A stretch of 64,000 bases of DNA, taken from contig NZ_JAFBDQ010000002.1 of the NCBI RefSeq assembly GCF_016908315.1, positions 241,204 to 305,203 of the forward strand, written 5' to 3'. How positions within the stretch are numbered: the stretch's first letter is position 1; each line of letters opens with the position of its first letter. The notes beneath the pieces were generated by a model. That model searched no databases, was not told where the DNA came from, and saw nothing but the letters and a program-made list of their open reading frames with translations. Below are positions 1-8,540 of the stretch, piece after piece. The stretch is from Halanaerobacter jeridensis (GTDB lineage: Bacteria > Bacillota > Halanaerobiia > Halobacteroidales > Halobacteroidaceae). The position numbers and the translations under genes were made by a program.

Positions 1-2
1 TT

Positions 3-44
3 CATCAGAAGTTCAAAAACTATTTAAATGAATATTTAGATTAA
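3..44 (+). CDS. possible C-terminal end of an upstream gene (partial)
   Basis: The frame open from the window edge ends in TAA and reads HQKFKNYLNEYLD, a plausible charged, helical C-terminus. A second frame over the same bases also stays open briefly (ending KLFK), so the reading frame is not certain. Too little is present to name a product. Confidence 0.25.
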   Translation, partial: HQKFKNYLNEYLD

Positions 45-95
45 GAAAAAACAATTTAATCAATTAAAGTAATAAAAAGAGTAGGAGGCTAAGAT

Positions 96-1364
96 ATGTT
101 AGCTATATGGAAAAAGTATCGGTCAATTCCGTTGATTTCAAGAATTGCAGTTGCTTTTGTTTTAGGATCAATTCTTGGTTTGATTTTTGGACAATCAATT
201 ACAGTTTTAAAACCTTTAGGAGATTTATTTGTACGATTATTAAAGATGATTATTATTCCAATTGTTTTATTTACTTTAATAGCTGGAATGAGGAAATTAA
301 CTCCATCTAAATTGGGACAAGTGGGAGTTCAAACTGTAGTTCTCTATATTATAACTACTGCTATTGCTATTGTTTTTGGATTATTAGTTGCAAATCTAAT
401 AGAACCAGGAGTAGGTATGACGCTGCCTGGTAATGCAGAAATTCAAACTAAAGAAGCTCCCGATATTGTGCAGGTGTTTATGAATATAGTACCAAAGAAC
501 CCCATCGGGGCCTTAGCTGAAGGCAATGTATTACAGACTATTTTTATTGCTATAGTTTTTGGTTTGTCTTTAGCTATACTACAGGAAAATGCTGATGGTA
601 AAATCAAAAAAGGTGTAGAAACTATTTTTAATGTTGTAGAAACTGGAGCAGAAGCAATGTTTAAAATTGTCTGGGGAGTTATGGAATATGGAGTAATTGG
701 AGTATTTGCCCTAATGGCCTCAGTTTTTGGTCAAACAGGTGTAGATGCTATTGTGCCTTTTGGGAAATTAATTCTTAGTTTAACCTTAGCTGTAGCATTA
801 CATATTACTATCACCTATTTATTTATTATTATTATGGGTTTGGTAGGCAAGTCACCTATTTCTTTTTTAAAAGGAATCAAAGATGCGATGTTAACTGCTT
901 TAAGTATTCGTTCTAGTAGCGGGACGCTGCCGGTTACTATGTCTGATGCTGATGAAAATCTAAGAATTAATGAAGAAATATTTAGTTTTTCTCTACCGCT
1001 AGGGGCTACTATTAATATGGATGGTACAGCTATGTATCAAGGAGTAGCTGCTATATTTGCTGCTAATTTAATTGGAGAGTCTTTAACTATTGCTCAGCAA
1101 TTAACAGTATTACTGACCTCAGTGTTAGCGAGTGTAGGAACTGCTGGCGTACCTGGTAGTGGTCTAATTATGTTAACTATGGTGTTAACGCAATTAGGTT
1201 TACCGCTATCGGTTGTAGGTTTTGTGGCAGGAGTAGACCCAATACTAGATAGATTAAGAACAATGAATAATGTGACAGGAGATTTAGCGGTAACTACTCT
1301 TGTAGCCAAATGGAATGATGCTATTGATTTCACTACAGGAATTTGGACTGCAGATGATAATTAA
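96..1364 (+). CDS. dicarboxylate/amino acid:cation symporter (DAACS/GltP family)
   Basis: A 422-residue integral membrane protein of the glutamate transporter fold, expected to couple uptake of an acidic amino acid or C4-dicarboxylate to Na+ or H+ in the cytoplasmic membrane. Family signatures are all present: the HP1 serine-rich loop SSSGTLPVT near residue 273, NMDGTA in TM7 near 307, the HP2 loop SVGTAGVPGSG near 346 and NVTGD in TM8 near 392. Length is typical. The start follows GTAGGAGG-like sequence at good spacing. It appears monocistronic, with a strong terminator downstream. Substrate cannot be fixed from sequence; in a halophile Na+ coupling is a reasonable guess. Confidence 0.92.
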   Translation: MLAIWKKYRSIPLISRIAVAFVLGSILGLIFGQSITVLKPLGDLFVRLLKMIIIPIVLFTLIAGMRKLTPSKLGQVGVQTVVLYIITTAIAIVFGLLVANLIEPGVGMTLPGNAEIQTKEAPDIVQVFMNIVPKNPIGALAEGNVLQTIFIAIVFGLSLAILQENADGKIKKGVETIFNVVETGAEAMFKIVWGVMEYGVIGVFALMASVFGQTGVDAIVPFGKLILSLTLAVALHITITYLFIIIMGLVGKSPISFLKGIKDAMLTALSIRSSSGTLPVTMSDADENLRINEEIFSFSLPLGATINMDGTAMYQGVAAIFAANLIGESLTIAQQLTVLLTSVLASVGTAGVPGSGLIMLTMVLTQLGLPLSVVGFVAGVDPILDRLRTMNNVTGDLAVTTLVAKWNDAIDFTTGIWTADDN

Positions 1365-1387
1365 AGTCTAATATTAAATTATTAAGT

Positions 1388-1429
1388 GCCCTAAATTTTA
1401 ACTTATAGTTGGAATTTAGGGCTTTTTTT
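1388..1429 (+). terminator. intrinsic terminator of the symporter gene
   Basis: Perfect 10-base arms GCCCTAAATT / AATTTAGGGC (1388-1397 and 1413-1422) followed by a run of seven T. Confidence 0.9.
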
Positions 1430-1498
1430 GTTTAATAATTTAATAATCAATGATATAATTTAAATTAAGTTAAATATAATTGGAGGGTAAAAGAAAAT

Positions 1499-1984
1499 AT
1501 GCTTTATCTAATAACTATAGCACTAATTTTTATTTTATATTTTAAAGATAAAAACAAAACTATTAATGGTGTTAAAAAAGGAATAAAGAAATTGAAGAAG
1601 AACTTGCCAGCTTTTTTAAATATGATGATTTTAGTAGCATTATCTTTGCATTTTGTTTCTAAAGATTTAATAGTTGAATATTTAGGGGCAGGTAGCGGTT
1701 TAACTGGTTTATCTTTAGCAGGTTTTTTTGGCTCAATAACTTTAATGCCGGGGTTTATTGCTTTTCCTTTGTCAGGGATTTTATTAGAGCGGGGTGTTAG
1801 TTATACAGTTATTGCAGTCTTTACAACTACTTTAATGCTAGTAGGGATTTTGACCTATCCAGTAGAGAAAGAGTATTTTGGAGTTAAAGTGACTATTATA
1901 AGGAATGTGATTAGTTTAGTGATAGCATTAATTGTTTCTTTACTAGTCGGAATATTTTATGGCGAGGTGGGGTTAATATCATGA
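1499..1984 (+). CDS. ArsP/YraQ-type permease, N-terminal half protein
   Basis: 161 residues with about five hydrophobic segments. The conserved core MPGFIAFPLSGILLERG near residue 84 resembles the PG-x-FP permease motif of the ArsP_1 (DUF318) family. A GGAGGG ribosome site lies about 10 bases before the ATG. Its stop overlaps the start of the next permease gene (ATGA), so the two are translationally coupled. Known ArsP-family permeases are single chains about twice this long, so this looks like one half of a split transporter. Substrate unknown; family members export organoarsenicals or are uncharacterised. Confidence 0.75.
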   Translation: MLYLITIALIFILYFKDKNKTINGVKKGIKKLKKNLPAFLNMMILVALSLHFVSKDLIVEYLGAGSGLTGLSLAGFFGSITLMPGFIAFPLSGILLERGVSYTVIAVFTTTLMLVGILTYPVEKEYFGVKVTIIRNVISLVIALIVSLLVGIFYGEVGLIS

Positions 1985-2508
1985 TTAGTCAGATTAAGAA
2001 GTATAGTTTAGCTATTGTATTTGCCTTATTTGTAATAGCTAGTTTTATTTTTAATTATAATCCTGGTTTGGATATATTCAATAAATTTTCAGATTTTTTA
2101 TTAACTATGCTTAAGTTTTTACCAGCTGTTTTTATTTTAATTGGTTTATTTGAAACATGGGTTGATAGAGAGATTATTGAGAAACATTTAGGGGAAGAAT
2201 CTAATCTTATAGCTTATGGCTGGTCAATTTTGTTAGCTGGTACTACAGTCGGGGGTTTATATATTGCTTTCCCGATTGCTTATGCTATTTATAAAACGGG
2301 AGCAAGCTTAAGGATTGTTTTTACTTATGTAGGTGCTGCTGCTGTAGCACGGATTCCGATGACTTTATTTGAAGCTTCTTTTGTGGGACTAAAATTTACT
2401 TTAATTCGATTATTAACTACTATTCCGTTGATTATTATTAGTAGTATTTTATTAGAAAAGTACTTAGAGGGCAAGGGTTTTCAAGTACAGTCCCCAGAAG
2501 AAAATTAA
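1981..2508 (+). CDS. ArsP/YraQ-type permease, C-terminal half protein
   Basis: 175 residues, strongly hydrophobic, with the matching motif TTVGGLYIAFPIAYAIYKTG near residue 89 and a membrane helix rich in small residues after it. It starts inside the stop codon of the preceding permease gene (four-base ATGA overlap), which implies equal expression and a heteromeric product. The repeated PG/FP-type motif in both halves is consistent with an internally duplicated permease split into two genes. The GGDEF gene follows 26 bases downstream and may be in the same transcript. Confidence 0.75.
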   Translation: MISQIKKYSLAIVFALFVIASFIFNYNPGLDIFNKFSDFLLTMLKFLPAVFILIGLFETWVDREIIEKHLGEESNLIAYGWSILLAGTTVGGLYIAFPIAYAIYKTGASLRIVFTYVGAAAVARIPMTLFEASFVGLKFTLIRLLTTIPLIIISSILLEKYLEGKGFQVQSPEEN

Positions 2509-2534
2509 TTTAACTGCTGATGAGGGTGAGGATT

Positions 2535-4616
2535 ATGGAGAGAATCTTCAGAAATTTAAAATATGTAATGATTGGGGCCTTTATATTTGTAATTATTTTC
2601 TTTTATTTTATGGTGTACACGCCTTTAAAAGATGAATTAGAAACAAGCTTGACTAATGAGTTTAAAAAAGAGCTTTCGATTATAGAATTAGATGTAGAAA
2701 ATCATTTTAAACAGCAAATAGAAGATATGAAAAGTCTATCAAGCCGAACAATGATCCGTAAAAAATTATATCAATATCAGCAAGAACAAATAACTTTAGA
2801 AGAATTGCAAGAGTATACTCAACCTAAATATGTTGATGGCATAAAAGCACTAGATGATCTAATAGGAGCTTATAGAATAAGTAATCAGCAAATAGTGGCT
2901 AAATGTGGGCAAACAGAAATTATTAATTTAGAGAGATACTATCAGTCTGAAAATAAAAAAAGCAAACTTGAAATATTTCCCCAGCAAAAAATGGCGATTA
3001 TAAGTTCTCCAATTTATGAACAAAACGAGTTATTAGGTTATGATATTGCTAGTTTTGATTTGAGTGAAGTCTTTAAGAGACTTGATAGCTCAGATATTAA
3101 TTATAGTATTGTTCATTCTGCTCCTGCGACTAATATTTTTCAGCAGAGTAAAGATAAAATTGAAAGTTTTCGCAGAATATTAAATACCCATTATTTTTTA
3201 AAAGCTGAAATGCCGAAGAATGATTTATATAATACTTTATATAATTTTTCAATGCTTTTGATTGTAGTAATTATAATTATTATAGTAATTATTGGCATGA
3301 CCTTTAAATTTGTGATTGATAAGACATCAAAACAAGTAATTAATGAATTAGAAGATAAAAATCAAAAGATTCAACAGGCTTTAGAGTATCATCAAAAATA
3401 TGAAAAATTGTTTAATAATATTAACAGTGGAGTAGCAGTCTATGAAGCAGTGAATGATGGCGCAGATTTTAAATTTGTAGATATTAATAAACAGGGCCAA
3501 GAAATTGATAATGTAGATAAGAAAGAGTTAATTGGGAAAAGTATTAAAGAAGCATTTCCAGCAGTAGAAGAATTCGGTTTATTTGCAGTGTTGCAAAGAG
3601 TTTATCAAACAGGAGAAGCAGAAAAATTTCCGATAACAGAATATGAAGATAATAGAATGACAGGTTATAGAGAAAATTATATTTATAAATTGTCTACTGA
3701 TGAAGTTGTAGCTGTATATGATGATGTAACTGAAGAAAAGAGAAAAGAAGAAGAATTAGAAGAAACTAAAAATAGATTAGAAATGGCGATTGAAGGGGCT
3801 AACTTAGGTTTGTGGGATTGGAATAAGAACACAGGAGAAATAGAAATTAATGATAACTGGTTGGAAATGCTTGGTTATGAAGATAAAGAAGCAGTACAGA
3901 CTTATCAGCAGTGGAAAAGTAAAATTCATCCTGAAGATAAAAAGCGAGTTCTAAAAAAATTAAATCAACACACTCATGGTCAAGATTCTTATTATGAGAG
4001 TGAATATAGATTAAAAACTAAGTCAGGAAATTGGAAGTGGATTAAAGCAATTGGTAAAGTGATGGAGAAAGATGAGAATGATAATCCGCTTAGAATAGTT
4101 GGAATTCATCAAGATATAGATGATAGAAAAAAAGCAGAAGAACAAATAAAATATTTATCATTTCATGATGAACTGACGGGCGTTTATAATCGTAGATATT
4201 TTGAAAATGAGCAAGAGCGATTGAATTCGTCACGACGATTACCAATTAGTATTATAATTGGTGATATGGATGGGTTGAAATATATTAATGACAACTATGG
4301 TCATCAAAAAGGCGATAAGTATATTAAGAAAGTAGCAGAAATATTTGAATTAGTGACCCGGGAAGAAGATGTTGTGGCTAGAGTTGGTGGCGATGAATTT
4401 GCTGTGCTATTACCTGAGACTGATGCTGATGCTGCAGAAAAGTTTTGTCAGCGTTTTGATGAAAAGATAATTAAATTCAATAAAGAGCATCAGTTAGTAA
4501 CTTCATTAGAAGTGTCATTGGGATATGCTACTAAGACAAAAGATACTCAAGATCTCAAAAAAGTTTTTGATCAAGCCGACCAAGCTATGTATAAAAATAA
4601 AGAAAATGGGCGTTAG
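2535..4616 (+). CDS. membrane sensor diguanylate cyclase (PAS-PAS-GGDEF)
   Basis: About 693 residues. Order: TM helix (about 10-30), extracytoplasmic sensor (about 30-235), TM (about 240-265), PAS (about 285-395), PAS_3-type fold with GLWDWN (about 410-535) and GGDEF (about 540-693). The active-site GGDEF is intact, and REED five residues before it is an RxxD inhibitory site, so c-di-GMP synthesis with product inhibition is expected. The ATG at 2535 is preferred to the one at 2520 because GAGGGTGAGG sits just before it. The stop codon lies in the loop of the terminator hairpin shared with fbp. Its PAS_3-GGDEF half is closely related to the protein at 10154-11299. Confidence 0.9.
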   Translation: MERIFRNLKYVMIGAFIFVIIFFYFMVYTPLKDELETSLTNEFKKELSIIELDVENHFKQQIEDMKSLSSRTMIRKKLYQYQQEQITLEELQEYTQPKYVDGIKALDDLIGAYRISNQQIVAKCGQTEIINLERYYQSENKKSKLEIFPQQKMAIISSPIYEQNELLGYDIASFDLSEVFKRLDSSDINYSIVHSAPATNIFQQSKDKIESFRRILNTHYFLKAEMPKNDLYNTLYNFSMLLIVVIIIIIVIIGMTFKFVIDKTSKQVINELEDKNQKIQQALEYHQKYEKLFNNINSGVAVYEAVNDGADFKFVDINKQGQEIDNVDKKELIGKSIKEAFPAVEEFGLFAVLQRVYQTGEAEKFPITEYEDNRMTGYRENYIYKLSTDEVVAVYDDVTEEKRKEEELEETKNRLEMAIEGANLGLWDWNKNTGEIEINDNWLEMLGYEDKEAVQTYQQWKSKIHPEDKKRVLKKLNQHTHGQDSYYESEYRLKTKSGNWKWIKAIGKVMEKDENDNPLRIVGIHQDIDDRKKAEEQIKYLSFHDELTGVYNRRYFENEQERLNSSRRLPISIIIGDMDGLKYINDNYGHQKGDKYIKKVAEIFELVTREEDVVARVGGDEFAVLLPETDADAAEKFCQRFDEKIIKFNKEHQLVTSLEVSLGYATKTKDTQDLKKVFDQADQAMYKNKENGR

Positions 4617-4631
4617 CCCATTTTCTTTATT
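4596..4631. terminator. bidirectional terminator between the GGDEF gene and fbp
   Basis: Perfect 16-base arms (4596-4611 and 4616-4631) around the four-base loop GTTA. An A-tract on the left and T-tract on the right give a poly-U exit on either strand. The hairpin contains the last codons of the GGDEF gene and the stop of fbp. Confidence 0.92.
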
Positions 4632-6570
4632 CATATTTTTCTTTGATGATTCCTTTCTTATAGGCCTGTAACAGTTCCATTAAATTGTTGATTTTATTGT
4701 TTAATTTCTCACCAATATCTGTATCAGCAATTTTTTCTTTTTTCTTTAATTCAACAATTCTCATTGAAGAGATAATATCATTTCCACCTTCTAAGGCAGC
4801 TTCTTTAGAGACAAAAGGTTTGTGTGAAATCAATCTCATTTCGTCAGAATTATAGATTAAGGTATAACCTGCAATCCCAGTTTTTGGCTGATAGAAAGCA
4901 GAAATACCACCATCGATGACTAGTAATTTTCCGTTACCTTTAATCGGTGTTTCTCCCTTTTTCTCTTTGACTGGAGTGTGTCCATTTATAATATGTCCTT
5001 CTTCAGGGTCTAAGTTAAATTCATTTAAAATTTTATTACAGATTGCTTCTTTTTCTCGAGCCTGATAATATGGATTTTTCTGCTCTTGATGTAGAGATTT
5101 ATCATCTATGAAATAACGGCAGAAAGTAGTCATTTTATCTTTTCCAAAGAGAGGAGATAATTCACCTCGCCATAAATACCAAAGCCAATCTCTATAATCT
5201 TTTTCTTCAAACTTATATGAGTAACTTTTTCTAACTACATCATCAAAGAAATCTAATAGTTTTTTACCCTGGTAGAGTTCACCATTAATTTCTATAGTAG
5301 AGAAGTCCCCTGCTTCGTTTAAAGGGATACAACCATGAAATAAGAGGTTACCATTATATTTTAAATACATACTACCATTATTAAATAAAAATCTAGCATG
5401 TTCTTGTAATTTTTCATTGTTCTTAAATGAATAACTAAGTTGATTAATAACTTCTTGTTCTTGTTGATTAAGTTGATAAGGGTTTTCAGGGTCAATGGTA
5501 GGGAAATCAGTATTATTTAATTCGTATTCCTGCCCATCTAATTTAATTGTACCTTGTTCATAATCTATTTTATCTAGATACAGAGCTTCATTCATATTGA
5601 ATTCTGATCTTCTTTTAATTAAATTCCCTTCTAATTTAAATTGGATAATCGCTATTGCTTTTTGCATTTTAGAAGTTATATTTTTATCCTGTTGGTCTAA
5701 TTCTTCATCTATTAATTTCGGACAAAAATTATTACAATCAATATTTTTATAAAATGATCTGGCTAATCTTGCTAGGGGTCTCATATTAATTCCGTAAGCT
5801 TCTTCTAGCAAGTCAAGGTTGCCGTATCTTAAGGTAGTACGAATAGCAGTAGCAATTAAAGACTTTTGACCTAAGGCAGCTCCCATCCATAAGATATCAT
5901 GATTACCCCATTGGATATCACAATTATGATGGTCTTGTAGTGTGTCTAATATTTTATGAGGAGCAGGCCCTCTATCAAAAACATCTCCAATAATGTGTAG
6001 TTTATCTACAGCGAAGGTTTGGATTAAATTTGATAGAGAAATTATGAATTCTTCAGCTTGTCCAATGTCAATAATTGTTTTTATTATTTCATCACGGTAA
6101 CCTTCTTTATTTTTATTTTCTCCTTTCAAATGGAGAAGTTCTTCTATAATGTAAGAAAAGTTTTCGGGTAGAGCTTTTCTTACTTTAGAGCGAGTATATT
6201 TAGAAGAAATTACTTTACAAAGCTTAATTATTCTCTCTAAAGTAGTTTTATACCACTCGGTAGTGAGTTCTTCTTCACTTTCTTTAAGTTTTTTTAGTTT
6301 ATCTTCAGGATAAAAAATGATTGTTGCTAATTCTTTTTTATCAGCGTCAATAACACCAGTGAAAATTTGATCTATTTTAAATTTGATCAGACCAGAAGCA
6401 GTTTTCAACATATGTTGAAATGCTTCATATTCTCCGTGTAGGTCAGTTAAAAAATGTTCAGGGCTTTTAGGTAAGTTCAATATAGCTTTTAAATTAATAA
6501 TTTCAGTACTAACAGCGGGAATATTAGGATACTGTTTAGATAAAAGTTTTAAATATTTTAAATCATTCAT
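4627..6570 (-). CDS. fbp: class III fructose-1,6-bisphosphatase
   Basis: Hydrolyses fructose-1,6-bisphosphate to fructose-6-phosphate in gluconeogenesis. The 647-residue protein begins MNDLKYLKLLSKQYPNIP and carries the Firmicute-type motifs DLHGEYEAFQHML, IIGDVFDRGPAPHKILD, WGNHDILWMGAA and INGHTPVKEKKGE, which hold the metal-binding His/Asp residues of the metallophosphoesterase-like fold. The start at 6570 is chosen because family members begin at this point and an AAGGATGG ribosome site precedes it. The open frame runs 22 codons further upstream, but those codons come from the inserted element at 6590-6965. That insertion has probably displaced the original promoter. Confidence 0.95.
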   Translation of the reverse strand: MNDLKYLKLLSKQYPNIPAVSTEIINLKAILNLPKSPEHFLTDLHGEYEAFQHMLKTASGLIKFKIDQIFTGVIDADKKELATIIFYPEDKLKKLKESEEELTTEWYKTTLERIIKLCKVISSKYTRSKVRKALPENFSYIIEELLHLKGENKNKEGYRDEIIKTIIDIGQAEEFIISLSNLIQTFAVDKLHIIGDVFDRGPAPHKILDTLQDHHNCDIQWGNHDILWMGAALGQKSLIATAIRTTLRYGNLDLLEEAYGINMRPLARLARSFYKNIDCNNFCPKLIDEELDQQDKNITSKMQKAIAIIQFKLEGNLIKRRSEFNMNEALYLDKIDYEQGTIKLDGQEYELNNTDFPTIDPENPYQLNQQEQEVINQLSYSFKNNEKLQEHARFLFNNGSMYLKYNGNLLFHGCIPLNEAGDFSTIEINGELYQGKKLLDFFDDVVRKSYSYKFEEKDYRDWLWYLWRGELSPLFGKDKMTTFCRYFIDDKSLHQEQKNPYYQAREKEAICNKILNEFNLDPEEGHIINGHTPVKEKKGETPIKGNGKLLVIDGGISAFYQPKTGIAGYTLIYNSDEMRLISHKPFVSKEAALEGGNDIISSMRIVELKKKEKIADTDIGEKLNNKINNLMELLQAYKKGIIKEKYE

Positions 6571-6603
6571 TTCTTTCACCATCCTTAAGATTAATAATGA
6601 CTT

Positions 6604-6790
6604 ACCTGAAGGGCAAGCCCATTCAGGTTTCTTCATTCATTGAAACGAGCCTAATCTGAACCTACCGTAAATGGCAAGACAAATTAGGTCTTACAGTTTC
6701 TAGACTAGCCAAAAGACTAGTTGAGGCAACTTACAATGCCTCCAGAAGCTTTAATTCCCGTCAGCCCGACGGTAATGTATTATATTTTTA
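6604..6790 (-). ncRNA. candidate omega-RNA (TnpB guide RNA scaffold) of the IS-derived element
   Basis: In IS200/IS605 elements the 3' end of tnpB and the right end are transcribed as the guide RNA of TnpB. This segment occupies that position. It contains several short hairpins (for example around 6680-6690 and 6703-6722) and the terminal hairpin 6604-6628, and it is conserved in the second copy at the window end. Transcription was not shown. The family assignment rests on position, conservation and the tnpB-like remnant. Confidence 0.4.
6717..6779 (-). pseudogene. remnant of the TnpB C-terminus
   Basis: Twenty codons on the minus strand read YITVGLTGIKASGGIVSCLN and then stop, with a TAA immediately upstream in frame. 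The TVGxTGIxA(C/S)G pattern resembles the end of many TnpB proteins, which place the RNA scaffold over this same stretch. All upstream catalytic domains are gone. Confidence 0.45.
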
Positions 6791-6965
6791 CCCTTTGCTA
6801 ATTTAGAGCAGCTTGGTTGTCGCTTACTCTTTATCGTAGGGTTTGATTTTTTTGACTTATATTTAGTATATCATATTTTAGAAATAATTGAATATTATTT
6901 CTAAAATGTTATCATTCAGCCCAAAGGCAAGCCCATTAGGGTTTTCTGATAACTAATGCAATAAC

Positions 6966-7258
6966 CCTGTTAATTATATTATTCTAATTAAATTAAATTT
7001 TACCTTTTAAAAATTTGAATAAAAGTTTTAAAATAATAGCGAGAGAGATTAAAGCAGATTATTGATTTTATGTCTGAAGTTTTGGTTTTGGTGATTTATG
7101 CTGCAGAAGGTCTAGTTTTGATTGAACCAGAGCGCAAGGTAAAAAAGGAGATAAATTAGGTTAAAAAAGAATATTATTTAAGCAGGAGAATATATTTTAT
7201 TATCTAAATATTATAATGGGAGAAATATAGAATTTTAAAACTTGTAAGGAGGCAAATT
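6966..7258. other. AT-rich intergenic stretch before the reductase gene
   Basis: About 290 bases without a convincing gene. A 29-codon frame at roughly 7070-7159 lacks a ribosome site and a recognisable product. The last 20 bases hold the AAGGAGG ribosome site of the next gene. No hairpin or riboswitch was recognised. Confidence 0.5.
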
Positions 7259-8467
7259 ATGAGTCGAGAAAATCAACCAGAAATTGAAATTTATACTTTA
7301 ACATGGTGTCCTTATTGTAATAAAGCTAAGTCTTTTTTGAAGAGCAAAGGTTTTTCATTTAAAGAATATAATATTGATGAAGGGTCCGGAGTCAAGAAGG
7401 AAATGGTTAAAAGAACTGACGGAGCCAAAACAGTGCCCCAGATCTTTATTGATGATCAATTAGTTGGCGGCTATGATTCGATGATGGCCATGAAAGAGAG
7501 TGGAGAATTATATGATTTGCTTGATATTGACCCCGGGAAAAATTTTGAACAGTTGTGGGATGTAATAGTTATTGGTTCTGGTCCGGCAGGATTAAATACT
7601 GCTCTTTATGGTGCTAGAAAAGGATTGGATATATTAATTCTTTCTTCTGCACTAGGTGGACAGATGATTGATACTGGAGAAATTGATAATTATTTAGGAA
7701 TGGAAGGTGCACAGGGCCCAGATTTATTACAATCATTTTGGGAGCATGTAGATAAATATGATGTTAGTTTAGAATTAGGAGCAACAGTAAGCAATGTAGA
7801 AAAAAATGATGAAGAGATAATCGTAGAAACTAAAGGAGGGCAGCAAGGACGAGCTAGATCAGTAGTAGTTGCTAGTGGGACCACTAATCGAGAATTAGGA
7901 GTAGATGGTGAAAAGAAATTGAAAGGAAAAGGAGTCCATTATTGCGCTACTTGTGATGGTTATATGTATGAAGGAGAGCCAGTTGCAATTATTGGTGGTG
8001 GTAATGCTGGATTAGAAGCTGCTTTGGATTTAGTTAAATTAGGTTGTGAAGTTGATTTAATAGAAGTTCAATCTGAATTGACTGGTGATGCAGTATTAAG
8101 TGATAAAGTATATGAAAGAGATGGAATTAATGTTCATACAGCTACTAATGTCAAAGAAATAGTTGGAAATAAAGAAGCAGGAAAAGTTGACTCATTAGTA
8201 GTTGAAGATAGTAATACAGGAAGTGAAAATAAACTAGATGTTAATGGAGTATTTATAGAGATTGGATTACTACCAAATAGTGACTTTATAAAGGATAAAG
8301 TAGAAGTTAATGAAATGAATGAAATTGTAATTAATGATAATAATGAAACAAGTGTAGAAGGAATTTGGGCTGCTGGAGATGTGACAAATGTTAAAGATAA
8401 ACAGATAATAGTTTCTGCTGCAGAGGGGGCTAAAGCAGCTTTGAGAATTAATGAATATTTAGATTAA
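7259..8467 (+). CDS. glutaredoxin-thioredoxin reductase/AhpF-like fusion flavoprotein
   Basis: 402 residues. Residues 1-85 are a glutaredoxin domain with the dithiol CPYC at 17-20 and TVPQIFID. Residues 98-402 are a thioredoxin-reductase fold with FAD motif GSGPAG near 106, redox pair CATC at 229-232 and nucleotide motif GGGNAG near 247. The fusion should pass electrons from NAD(P)H through FAD and the CATC pair to its own glutaredoxin domain. The usual NADPH motif HRRxxxR is absent; the segment reads LIEVQSELTGD, resembling the NADH-using AhpF. Strong AAGGAGG site before the ATG. Monocistronic, with its own terminator. Confidence 0.92.
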   Translation: MSRENQPEIEIYTLTWCPYCNKAKSFLKSKGFSFKEYNIDEGSGVKKEMVKRTDGAKTVPQIFIDDQLVGGYDSMMAMKESGELYDLLDIDPGKNFEQLWDVIVIGSGPAGLNTALYGARKGLDILILSSALGGQMIDTGEIDNYLGMEGAQGPDLLQSFWEHVDKYDVSLELGATVSNVEKNDEEIIVETKGGQQGRARSVVVASGTTNRELGVDGEKKLKGKGVHYCATCDGYMYEGEPVAIIGGGNAGLEAALDLVKLGCEVDLIEVQSELTGDAVLSDKVYERDGINVHTATNVKEIVGNKEAGKVDSLVVEDSNTGSENKLDVNGVFIEIGLLPNSDFIKDKVEVNEMNEIVINDNNETSVEGIWAAGDVTNVKDKQIIVSAAEGAKAALRINEYLD

Positions 8468-8499
8468 TATAAGTCATCAAAAAAATAATTTCATTTACT

Positions 8500-8540
8500 A
8501 TACAAGCCTGTATTTATTCAGGCTTGTATGTGTTTTTTGA
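8500..8540 (+). terminator. intrinsic terminator after the reductase fusion gene
   Basis: Eleven-base arms ATACAAGCCTG / CAGGCTTGTAT (8500-8510 and 8519-8529) followed by GTGTTTTTTG. It sits between convergent genes. Confidence 0.85.

Larger units (their letters stand above)
6590..6965 (-). mobile_element. non-autonomous IS200/IS605-type element (decayed tnpB remnant plus ends)
   Basis: On the minus strand the element runs from an imperfect subterminal hairpin at about 6918-6943 (left end), through an AT-rich spacer with a perfect 14-base inverted repeat (6875-6888 / 6894-6907), to a tnpB-like C-terminal remnant at 6717-6779 and a right-end hairpin at 6604-6628. The two end hairpins share AGGCAAGCCCATT in the same orientation and the same architecture (bulged A, AA loop), as expected for single-strand HUH transposases rather than inverted-repeat elements. 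The right-end portion is about 96% identical to 63896-64000. No transposase gene is present. Boundaries are approximate. Confidence 0.75.

Noticed and set aside
7070..7159. 29-codon frame before the reductase fusion gene
   Set aside because: No ribosome site and no similarity recognised; probably chance or a remnant.
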